Below are positions 23,106 through 35,100 of a DNA stretch of 64,000 nucleotides, piece after piece. The DNA lies in contig CM076153.1 in NCBI GenBank assembly GCA_038025085.1, forward strand, positions 16,963,001 to 17,027,000. Direction: 5' to 3'. The DNA is from Tetragonia tetragonoides (Eukaryota; Streptophyta; Magnoliopsida; Caryophyllales; Aizoaceae). The notes under the pieces were generated by a model that saw only the letters and a list, made by a program, of their open reading frames with translations, was not told where the DNA came from and did no database searches. A program made the translations under genes and the position numbers. Position 1 is the first letter of the stretch. The number at the start of each line of letters is the position of its first letter.

Positions 23106-26100
23106 ATGACTGACGCAAAGGAAGTTGAGGAGTCTAGTAAAAACAAGCCTGAGTTAGTGGATAAAAATCTTGCTGCTGATGCCAATGATCTCTCAGAATC
23201 TGATAAAATGAAAGAAATAGAAATGGGTGAGAAGAAAGACAACGAGGGAGAGGAAGAGGCCAAGGTCGAGGAAGAGGGGGAGGAGGAGGAGGATGAGGAG
23301 GAGGAGGAGGAAGAAGAAGAAGAAGAAGAAGAAGAAGAAGAAGGAGAAGAAGTAGAAGAAGAGGAGGAAGAAGAAGAAGTAGAAGAGGAAGAAGAGGAAG
23401 AAGAAGTAGAGGAAGAGGAAGACGAAGACGAAGAGGAAGAGACAGAATCCGAGGAGGGTGAGGAGGATGAGCAAAAGACGAAACTACAACTTGGGTCGGA
23501 AAATGTCGCTGGCAGTAGTACAAGGGAGTTGCATTTGGAGGTTCCTGTTGCAAATCACAATGATGAGAACATGGATTCTCCAGTAAATTCGGTTGACAAC
23601 ACCAAAGTGATGCACATGGAGAAAGTTGTGTCCAGTGCAGTTGTAAATAGTATGTCAGAAGAAGCACTTGTAGCCAAAGCTTGCAACAACAATCATTTAG
23701 ATGTTCCTGTACCAGAGGCCTCTTTGAGAGGTGATGTGGGTACTGATGAGAAGCCTCTAGTAAATGATGAAAAAGAGTCCCTGAGACCCGACACACGAGA
23801 GGGCAATGATGCAAAGTCAAATGCTCATGATTCACCAAGCCATCAAAGTGTTGGTGATGAAGTTGTTTCCAGAAGTCACGCTGGAGTTGTGGCTCCTAAT
23901 GATGAACCTTCTGCCTTGAAGGTAGAACATATGAAGGAAGAAGAACTGAAAAATGAGGCGAAGGGAAACGAAGTTACTATGGACATTGAGAGCAGCGATC
24001 CCAATCCTTCCTGCTTATTTGACACAGATACTTCAGGAGGAGGGGAATCAGGGACAGAAGATGAACAATCAACATTTATGCATGAGCTCGAGAAGTTTCA
24101 CAAAGAGAAAAGTTTGGAATTTAAGCCACCAAAGTTCTACGGAGAACCACTAAATTTGCTGAAGTAAGTTTTTGTTATCTTTAAAATGGGTGTCCCGATG
24201 AATGGCTTGTTCTTAATCTTGTATTTGGTAATATGTTATGCCTCGATGTTATATAACTTTAGCTATTGGCTAATAGTATGTGTGTGGTATGGTATGGATA
24301 CTATAGCTAATCATATGTGTATATTGTTTCCACAAGGCTATGGAGAGCTGTTTTGAAGCTGGGTGGCTATGATAAGGTATGTCTAATGTCTGTTATCTTC
24401 AATACTATGTGATCCCTCCCTTGCATCTAGAAAGTTAATCAAATAAAATCTGATATTTGCTGGTGTAGCAATTGGACCTTCAACCAGTATGTAGCTAGTA
24501 AACACCTAAGTGTTGGGGACATGATTAACTGTAAAACTTTTGACCGTGGAATGATGAACCTCATTACAGCCGCAGAGCCAAGTAGTCTTTCTTTTATTCC
24601 TTGTTCACTGTACTTGCTTCTGTTCCTGTATTGAGAGACGTCTATAGTTTGCATTTCAAGTGACTTGCTATGAATTTTGAGCTTGTCATATACTCTAGTT
24701 ATTAGTTCCCTCTTAAAACTCAATTTTCCGAAAAAGTTGATATTATTTACCTGGATGAGTTAGGGAGACTGGTCTAATCTTATCTCCAGTATTCTGAGTA
24801 ACAAAAGTTTACTAATTCAACTAATTATGGGTAATCATAGTTCTATGCATATCTCGAGATTCTCGACCTTTCCAGACCCAACCAAGTGGCAGGATCACAT
24901 CAACTTCTTGTCGTAGTCCCAATTTATTTATTTATTTATTTTAAAAAAAATTTCTTTTATGATGACATGGGTATCCAAGCTTTGCTTAACTAATCCCATG
25001 GGCCCTAAAGTTAACGACCAGGAAAACCTCTAGTGGCCCTGGGGAGATTCGAACCCGGGACCTTTGGAATAAATCTTAAAGGTCTTACAAGTTGTTGTCG
25101 TCCCATAAAATGGATGTATACTTAAGGGATTGACGATCGCGACCGCTATTTAATTCCCTGGGTAACGTTCGTGATATCGCGAAAATGTACTATTACGGGT
25201 ATCGCGTAGCGGATCGCCGGATCCCGGCTATTGTGGCGTGATTGGCTCACATAAAGGGTTAGTTGGACTTATAATTGTAATTTGTAATCTATGCTTTACC
25301 ATCATAATTCGAACATAGTAAATATTCAAGTTGATAATATAATGGATAATAGTTAAAGTAAATTTGTTTTTTTTTTTAGATAAGAAAATTTTTATTAATC
25401 AAATAGTGAAAGAATACAAAATGGAGGACAAGGTATCCTCAAAGAACCAAAATAAGAATAAAGTATCTACAAATCACGCCAATGGCGTTGAATGACCGTC
25501 AGTGGCACCCCCTTGAAAGCACCAGTCGCCTTCGCCCAAAGGGATGCCAAATAAACTATATGTTCCCAAACCAAATCGATTCCCTTTCCCGTGTCAGAGA
25601 AAATCCTCGAATTCCTCTCTAACCAAGTGCACCAAAGAATAGCTAAACAGGCACACCGCCACAACATCCTACCCTCCTTCCCTCTCCGCATAGCAGAAAA
25701 ACGCATCCGTAGGAATTGCCCCACAGTAGCAGGGCACACAAAAGGCTCCCCACACAACGGCCGATCCCACAAGGCCCTCGCAAAGTCACACATCACAAAC
25801 AAATGCAAACAACTCTCTCCGTCTTGCCGACACATCACACACATGCTGGGAAGAAGACACATATGTGGCCTCCACCGTTGCACCATATCACTAGTGTTCA
25901 CCTTACCAAGCACCAAAGTCCACACAAAAGCACGAACCTTCAGAGGAACCTTTGACTTCCATATATAAGAGGAAAGGGGAAAATGTGGAAATTGTGACGG
26001 AAGGCTAAGATGATGGAGGAAGGACTTGGAAGAAAAAACCCCAGAGGAGTCCCCAATCCAAGTCCGAGAATCGTCCCTATGGACGAGAAACCTAGTGTGG

Positions 26101-29100
26101 AGGACACCCAGGAGGGAAACGAGTTCCTCCATTTCTATATCGCGGGGTGGTCGCCGAAGGTGTAGGTCCCAGGAACCACCAACCTCTGACTAAAAATCAG
26201 CCACAGGCGCCCCGTGAAGAGTGGACAAACGATAAACCCGCGGATATGTAGAAGAGAAAGGAGTTTCACCATTCCACACATCTTCCCAGAACCGAACCCG
26301 TTGACCGTTACCCACAGTATACCTGACCAGGAGAAAGAATAAAGACGATACCTGAGAAACGAACTTCCAAGGGAAAGCATGGGAAACAGTGGAGCTGACT
26401 AGCACGTCCCACCCATTATGCTGAAGGCCGTACTTGCTTCTGATAACTCGGTGCCATAGGGAGTCAGACTCTAGGGGAAAACGCCATAACCACTTACCCA
26501 CTAGCGAGATGTTTTTGGACACCAATCTACCAAAACCCAGGCCCCCCTCCGTTTTCGGCCGGCAAACATGGTCCCAACTAACCAAATGATCCCTCTTACC
26601 CTCTCCAACCCCCGACCAAAGAAAGTCCCTCATCATCCTCTCAATCCTATTAGCTACACCAACAGGAATTTTAAAAAGGGAAAGGTAGTACAGAGGGATG
26701 CTAGTTAAACAGGACTGTAAAATAGTGATCCTCCCCCCCAAAGAGAAATACACCCCTTTCCAACCATCTAGACGCTTAGCCACTCTAGACACCACCGGTT
26801 CCCAAAAGGAAACCGATCTGGGATTACCCCCGAGGGGCACCCCCAAATAAGTAAGCGGCCACTGCTGAACCTGACAACCCACTAGACCAGCCAGGGAGGT
26901 CAGAACATCCTCCCCCACGTTGACCCCCGCCAAACTACACTTAGACAGATTAATTCTCATCCCCGACACAACCTCAAATACTTGCAAGAGCGTAAGTACC
27001 CTCTTAAAACCCTCGGTATCAGCCGGAAGGAAGAGGATCGTATCATCGGCAAACTGCAGGTGTGAAACACAAACCCTTTCCCGACCCACCCGAAATCCCT
27101 CAACAAGCCCCCGCTCCACTCCCCTATCCAACATCCGGCCAAGAACATCAACGACAAGGGTGAATAGAAAAGGGGAAAGAGAGTCCCCCTGGCGCAAACC
27201 ACGTGACGAAGTAAACCAGTCAGGAGCCGCCCCATTAACCAGTACAGAAAAACTAGCATTTGACAAACACCCCCTTATCCAGGTACGCCAACGCCCCCCA
27301 AAGCCTTTCCTATCTAGGACGCGATCCAAAAAACCCCAACTAACTCGATCATAAGCCTTCTCAAAGTCCAACTTAAAAACAATCCCAGAGTGGTTACTCC
27401 GGCGAGCACCATCAACCACCTCATTAGCATCAATGATCTGGCGACCTTCCACAAAAGCGCTCTGGCAGTCGAGATAGTCCCAGACAAAACCGCCCCAAGT
27501 CTAATAGACAGGACCTTAGTTAAAATCTTATAAACGCTGGTGACTAAGCTAATAGGCCTGAAGTCCCTCACCTTAATCGACCGATCCTTCTTAGGGACGA
27601 GGGTGATAAAGTTAGAGTTCATACTCTTCCCAATCACCCCTGTGGCATGAAACTTAGTAAAACCCCCAAGCAAATCCTCCTTGATGACCTCCCAACACTC
27701 CTGGTAATAGGCCATAGTGAAGCCATCCGGCCCCGGGGCTTTCTCTCGATCCATCCCAAACACCGCTGCCCGTATCTCCTCTAGCTCAAAAGGGCGCTCA
27801 AGCCAATCCCGAAGCAATGGCGTAATAGGGGACCACTCCACTCCCTCCAACATCGGTCTATCAATCACTTCTTCCTCAAAGAGACCCTTGTAGAAAGCGG
27901 TGACCTCGTCACTAATCCTATTCACATCAGTCACACGCTCGCCATCATTAGTCTCCAACTCCCGTACAAAACTCCTCCTCCGCCTCCCATTAACCACTTT
28001 AAAGAATAACCTAGAACTCACATCCCCCTCCTTCGCCTATCTCCCCTTCATCTTCTGACGCTGACTCTGCCTTTCCTTAAGCAAAACCTCCTCTAGACTA
28101 TTTTTCAAATCAACACTCTTCCTCAGCAACCCCTCATCATGGTCCTCCTCGCTCAAAGCCCGGTCCGTCACCAAAATCTCCTTAAGAATCTCTCCCTTTC
28201 GCACCCGCACGTCTCCAAAAGTCTCCTTATTCCACACTTTCAAACGTTCCTTAACAAACCTCAACCTCCTCATGAAACAGTACCCCCGCCAGCCCTCAAC
28301 CTCACACTCCGCCCACCAATCCCGAATCTTAACCCCAAACTCCGCGTGGGAGCACCACATATTCTCAAAGCGGAAAGGGGTCGGGCCCCACTGAATGGGA
28401 GCAGAATGTAAGACAAGGGGAAAATGATCAGAGCACGAACGGGCAGGATCTCCTGTACCAAAGATGGGAACTCATCCTCAAACTCATTCGTAACAAGGAA
28501 CCTATCTATCCGAGAGGCTACATCCCGCCTCCCGCTCACCCCCCAAGTAAACTGAGCATTATCTAGAGGCAAATCGCGAAGGGCAGACTCCCTGATAAAG
28601 GAATCAAACTCAATCATACCCCCCGTCAGCCCCCTGCCACGGCGTTCCCCCGCATGACGGACCACATTAAAATCACCCCCAATAACCCATCTAGGGGAAC
28701 AGAGACCAGCAAGGGCCGCCAACTCCTCCCAAAACGACTCTCGGTCAGCAACCCCGCACGGGCCATAGACAGACGACACCCACCAATCACCCCTCCCACG
28801 AACACTCAACAGCACCGACACAGTAAAATGCCCAAAATGATTCTCGACTTGAGACGCGAAACGAGTATCCCAAGCAATAAGAATACCCCCCGACGCCCCA
28901 ACAGAAGGCAAACAAACCCAATCCTTAGAACCTGCCTCCCAAAGACTTCGAACAAAAAAAGAATCAACTCCCTCAACCTTTGTCTCCTGAAACATCACCA
29001 CATCCGGAGACGCCCGTCCGACAACTTCCTGCACTAGACGACGCTTTTCTACCCTCCCCAAACCATTCACATTCCAACTTAAAACCTTCATCTAAAACCA

Positions 29101-32100
29101 CCAGTACCCCTAGACCTACGACTCCCCCCTTCCCCATAATTAAGGGTCGTCTCAAGACCCCGAAGCTCCCGAATGCCAACCCTGTTTCTCCGAGAGGGAG
29201 GATCCCTCGAAGACACCTGAACATTAGCTACCTGACCTGACGTACCAACAACCCGAAAATCAAGATCACGGTCGTCCCTCCCACCCGCCAATGGTGGAAT
29301 GGTCACAACCGTCCCCCCGTCCTCTGACTCCCCATGGCACAACGGAGCAGCAGAACCTTCTGGCGCTATCGACAGAACTGGCGTTACGCCCTGCCCAACA
29401 ACCCCATCTCCACCGCTTGCACCTGGAAAAACATTAGCAGATAACACAAATAGAACAAGCAGGAGCTTTCTGGGGGGTAGCAACAAAAAGAGAATAAAAG
29501 GGTAAAGGGGAAAAGGAAGTAGAAAGGTCCTCTTGGGCACGCGCCCTGGTATCCTCGGCACAAGGCAAAGGAACACTGTGAATGGGCTCCGAGCTCTGCT
29601 GCGTCGTCACACCCCGAACCATCTCAGCGTTAAACAAAGTCACCTCCCCTATCCCCTCCACCTCCTTATCCTCAAACTCCCTTAACCTGCTCAAGAGTAG
29701 ATCATCGTCACCATCCAGTGACCCAAGAAGATCATCCTCATCATCCTCATCAAAGATTGATTCCCAGTAGGAGGATCCCCCCTGGTTCCGGGTAATATCG
29801 AAAACAGGTTCCCCACAGAACTCCCGTTGCAACCTCGCCTGAGACTCAACTACAGGACCTTCACCTCGACCCGCTTGCTGAACTCGTGCCCCAACCTCCG
29901 CTAGCCAAGTACCAACCTGACACAAATTTCTGAGAAAACCCCCTCTCCATAGTGGAGAAGAAGCACCAGCGACCCGTGGCAACTGTCCAAGACCGGCCAA
30001 CCCACTATTCATCTTCACCCCCTCCGACCCCCTAGGTCCACCAACACCCTCGCCACCTGATACCGGTGTACTCTGGACGACTTCCACCTGCGAATTCCCG
30101 GTCGAAAACCCGCTTAAAACCTCTTCGCGAACGGGCCCAGACCCCACCGCTGGCTCGCCGGCATTCATCAACCCAGCAGGCCCAGCACCCTTCTCCGCCG
30201 GCCCAGTCTCGACGGCCGGCAGCTCAGCCGTCGAACCCACCGCCATCTCGGCCACCCCCGAGCTCTCTGCACCACTTCCCCGATCTCGCCGAACCCATTT
30301 AGGCCCCCTACGTGCTTCGCCGGACTTTTCCGCCGACATAGCCACCTGCCGCGACCCAGAATCCGCCGGTCGTGGTGGCCGGCGACCATCGGAGCTCCGT
30401 CCGGCAACAACAACCGCATCTGCATCGCGTGTTTCGCGATTGTTCCCCGTTCCCTTATCTCCTCCCTGAGAACTGGGCCCTAAACGATGGAACACGGACT
30501 GTCTAGATGGCCCAACACTCTTTCCATGTTGGACGGGCTGAAAAACATTATTTCTTGATGGCCCAACACCCATTTGTAAATGTTGGATGGGCTGAAAATA
30601 ATTAGAACAAAATGGCCCATCACCCTTTTCTAAATGTTGAGTGGGCTGAATATGTTGAACCCCCCTTCGGCCTCTATTCCCGGCCTGGGCAGAGCCGTTG
30701 GGCCTCGACAGGCTGCCCCTTCGTCCTTGGGCCTGTTGACTCTCAAATGCTGACCCTGGCCCAATTCTAGAAAAAACAGATCTTTTCCCAAAATTCGAAA
30801 CCCCACGTGCTGGCAACCCATCCCCATTAACTCGGTCAAGACCCAAATTACTCCGGCGAGAATCACGCGCAGGAAACTCGCACCTGCCAAAACCAAAACC
30901 ACCTCTACCGTTACCAATCACCCTCGCCGGCACAATCTCCCTCCTCCGATCTGAGTGGAACCCAAGACCACGGTTGCCATACGAAAATTCCGGTGACGTC
31001 GCTGCTACCTCAGGCTGTCCCCACCTCGGAGCACCCAACACTCCGACATCCCCGTATCTCTCCCTTTCCCTCCCCGGCCAACTAATTTCCGTCGACCCGC
31101 ACTTCAAACAACAAGGACTCCGTGGTGAAACTAGAGCGGGATTGCGAACCTGACTACGGATCCCCGGAGCCTTTTGGATTGCATCCATCAACGCTGACCA
31201 ACCCATCCCCTGTTTGCCTTCTGGGACCCGAATTGCCACTGGTCGACGATCATAAGGAACTTTCTCAAATAGGAAAAAACGACCTCCATAATTCTCAGCA
31301 ATCCGGAGAACCAAAATATACCCATTCCCCACACGCTTCCGCAGCCATTGATCCGGAGCATCACCACGCCAAAGGGAAGTAGCTGACTGCACCCACCAGT
31401 GAAACTCCTCCCTCATCATACAGATTTCGAACTTCTTACCCCTGGTGGTCTCTGTAAAACGAAAAAAGTGACCATCAAACCGTAATGTGAATGTTTTCCT
31501 ATCGGCTGCAAATCGAATAACCATAATTGTCAGATAACACCAAAAGAAAGAGAAATAAAATCAATTCAAAGTGCCGAGAAGGCTCCCACAGCCCCCCCAC
31601 CACCGGTGGGAAGGTGATTCTCCGGTGACCTACCAAGCGCTTAACATTCTCTCTCCCTCTCTCCCTCTCTCTACCAAGCGCTTCCCTGAAGGAATTGACA
31701 CTCCAAGCACCTCAACCCTGATGGAAATGAGAGAGACATAGATGAAAGGGAAACATCACGACAGAGGAGTACAGAGCAGCCAAATTTTGCGATGACGACG
31801 ACTGGATGAGTGGATGGGGTTCCTAATAGTTAAAGTAAATTAATAATAGACTTATAAAGTTTTATCTACAAAAAGAATAATAGAGTTATAAAGTAATATG
31901 ATAATAGTTTAATAATCATATCGGAAAAGTATCCGTAAACACCGCTGCTTTCGTGTAATGTAACGGCCGTAGTGGCTGTTGCGACTTGAATGACTGCTCA
32001 CCTTTACAATGTTGTAAAACGCGTCACGACGAGTTCAAAATCCTTTATATAGTGGTTGTCGCGTAGCGTAGCGGCCGCTATTTAGTTCCATAATCACTCA

Positions 32101-35100
32101 TCTCCTACAGACATGGTCTTCTGGTCTTGGGAGGGGAAAGGAGAATAGAGTACTATGGAGGTGTGTGTTCTTTGCTATCTTTTGGTGCGTCTGGTAAATT
32201 CTCAGACTTTAATTGGGGTGTCTAGGCCTTCTGGATTTGTCTGGGATCGGGTAGTGTACTTGGGCTTTTTATGGGTCAAGGATTCAGGAGCTTTTAGGGG
32301 GGTGCCTCTCACTGACGTGCAACGTCATTGGGGCGACTTGTAATTTAGTTCCCATGTTTGAGGACTCCGTGTCCTCCTAGCTTGTATTTGGACCACCTTT
32401 CAGCTTCTAATAAAATTTTCGTTATCTAAAAAAAAGAGTTGAAGTAAGATATATACTGGGGGCCGCTGTCTTTTGTGATATTCTCAAATCCCAGGCTCAA
32501 CCTTGTATAATAAGAACATAGGTTACTGTTGACAACTGAAATGCTGCATCCTGAGCTCAGGAGCCTGATGTCATGGGTCAAGTAGTCGCGGTGTTGCCAT
32601 TATCAAGACTGCCGATCGTTTGAGGTTTTCTAGCTAATTTCTTCTAAGTCACTTGGAAAGAATGTCTTTCTACCCATTATTAGCATATCCAACTGCATAG
32701 TTCTTCCTAGTAGCATATGGTTATCAAACCTGAACTGAAGGGTCCTGATGTCTATGCTGTTGCTTTGGTTTCTTTCGAGTAGCATATGTTAAAGCAGTTT
32801 TCTCATGCTTTCTGAATCTGAAATCTGAAATACGTTTACTTCTTAATCTTGTCTGAAGAGTACTTTACACAATATAGAAGCTCCAAGCAGCCTATTTTGT
32901 ATCATATATTCTTCAAAAGTAATGTACTGCTTTTCGCAGGTGACGACATGTAAATTCTGGCGGCAAGTTGGAGAGTCATTCAAACCCCCCAAGTAATGCG
33001 TTGTCTCTCTCCTTTTTCTCCCAAGTAATACCTCCTTGATCTGGTACTAGGAATATTGATGTTCCTATAAGCACACTTGGTGTAGCACATCACTGATACC
33101 TAATTAGCTATAGCACATCTGATGCACTTGAAGGGTTTATTTGTTTCAGAAGGCAACAACAATTAGTCAATGGCTCAATGGTGCTTCTTCTTAGGCTATG
33201 CTTTCAAAAACAATGTTTCAGTCATTACCCTAGCTATATTACCTTAGGTACCACAAATAAGGAGATTTTGGTTTCCCTACCTTCTAGTCATTTTGCTGAT
33301 TTTCAATCTGCCTAATGACCCGTCACTTGAGGACTATATTTTTATCTGATGTTCACATGCTATTAAATGATAAAGAGAGAAGTCCTAAAAATATTTATAA
33401 CAACTTTCTCTTAATCTGTTATGCCCTAGAGTTTGATTTTTTCTTGTGAATGATGCTTGGATATTTTAGTCCTCTGTGTGTGCTCTTTGCTTAATAGTGT
33501 TAACACTTTTGTGGTTTGATTTGACAGGACATGCACTACAGTGTCATGGACATTCCGTATATTTTATGAGAAGGTTATTCCCTATCAATCTCTATTTTAT
33601 GACACCCCTTGTTCGGAGAAAAATAAGAAAGCACCTGCTTAGGTTGTAGATTAGCTCACAGGTTCTTTCTTAGATGATAAAAGGACAGGATTGCATGGCA
33701 TTTCACTCATATAAACTTGATTGAAGAACTCTGATTATAAATATTATTTTTCTCGTGAACTTTCCATTTCAATTTACTTCAGAAATAACATATAGTTTCT
33801 TATATTTTGATGTGTCTTACTGTCTTTGATTCATTTTCATTACCAGTGATAATGGTGATATTTCTCAAGCATAATGGTTTTGTTGTTACACATTTTAGTA
33901 ACTATAAAATATAAATACCATTTGTATTGAATTCAATGTGGAGGCAAGGTATTCATGATCAGCCCCGATTGATGGTGGAGCTGTCATTTATTGGTGGAAG
34001 AAAGCCACCCCCTTTCTGGCAGCAGGAACCAAGCAGGGTATAGCTAGCGGCATAGGAGCCGACTTGGTGTCAGCTGTTTATGCCGCACAGGAGAAATCCA
34101 ATATGTAGTTCCGCACGTGAGAATTCGTAAGACTCCCCTCTCTTCGTTCTACCGTCCCGTGCCCTCAGGTGGTAGGTTGTAGGTTGGCTACGAATTCTTT
34201 TTACTACGCACGAAGCAGATTAGCAATGAGCGAATTGGTCTATTGGCTTCAAATGTAAATGAAAGTGTAATGAACGGCGATGGTTGGGGGCTCTTTAGGA
34301 ATAGGAAGTCATACGTTGGATAAAGGAGGTTATGTTGTTGTGGCGGCAGGATAATACGCATTAGTGTCTTCATAAGTTGGAGTATTCTAGATACATTCTC
34401 GTATTGGGGATATGTCGAAGTACGAGTGGGCATCTCTTGCAGTTTGAGCAGCTTTTTGTCTCTGGTTATAGTGTTGCTATTGCTTTTATAAGGGGAGCTG
34501 GGGGCTGGGTGGCCTGGTCTCGTAAACGTGGGCCATGCGGCTCAGATTATAAGTCTAGTCGTCAAAATCCGGGAGCTCATAAAGACAAGTATCGTCCCAT
34601 GATGTTGCGGGTGTAATACTCAGGCTGGAGGTTGATTGGAATGTCTCTCCACAGAGGTAGGGAGACCTAGCAAGGAAGGGGGTTACTATGAATATTGGAC
34701 CTCAAGATAAAACCAGTTCATGGTGAGGCTTTTTGAATGCTTTCAAGCATCTCTGTGACTGCTTGGGGGATGGGATATTGCAAAGGGTGGGGATGGCGGG
34801 GCTGATCAGAGACATGTAATTCTGATGATTTGTATGAATGGAAAGGCCCATGTGATGTTGAAAGCCTTTTGGATCATCTTCATACCAAAAGCTTACAGGC
34901 CGAGTATTTTTCTCAGTGGTGTAAGACATGGGGGAACTGGAACTAAGTATAGTGAATAAAGTTGGTTTCGATAGGGGGGAGGTGAGCAAAGGTATTCCGG
35001 GTGACATGACAACAGTGGGTCATGGTGAGTCTTTATCGTCACCTCAGGTGAGGGAGGTCAGCTTGATGGGCCTGCCTGACCAGGATAAAAGTGGGAACTT

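Larger units (their letters stand above)
25365..31823 (-). mobile_element. Near-complete L1 LINE, 6.46 kb, antisense in ARID intron 2
   Basis: The 18-mer TAATAGTTAAAGTAAATT flanks the element exactly (25347-25364, 31824-31841), the mark of target-primed reverse transcription. On the minus strand the element has a 5' leader of about 300 bases, ORF1, ORF2 with endonuclease, RT and zf-RVT regions, a short 3' UTR and a poly-A tail (poly-T at 25366-25377 on the plus strand). A length of 6.46 kb with a non-truncated ORF1 and leader indicates a full or nearly full copy. ORF2 carries two nonsense codons and two frameshifts, so it is inactive now. It occupies three quarters of the 8.56-kb intron. Confidence 0.95.

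Noticed and set aside
23134..23838. Long minus-strand frames rich in Leu, Pro and Phe opposite the ARID exon
   Set aside because: They are the reverse reading of the GAA/GAG tract and its surroundings; no domain and no promoter.
28654..30302. Plus-strand frames at 28654-29037, 29299-29505 and 30066-30302
   Set aside because: They lie opposite L1 ORF1 and ORF2, whose minus-strand reading is supported by domains; the plus frames are Pro/Ser-rich shadows.
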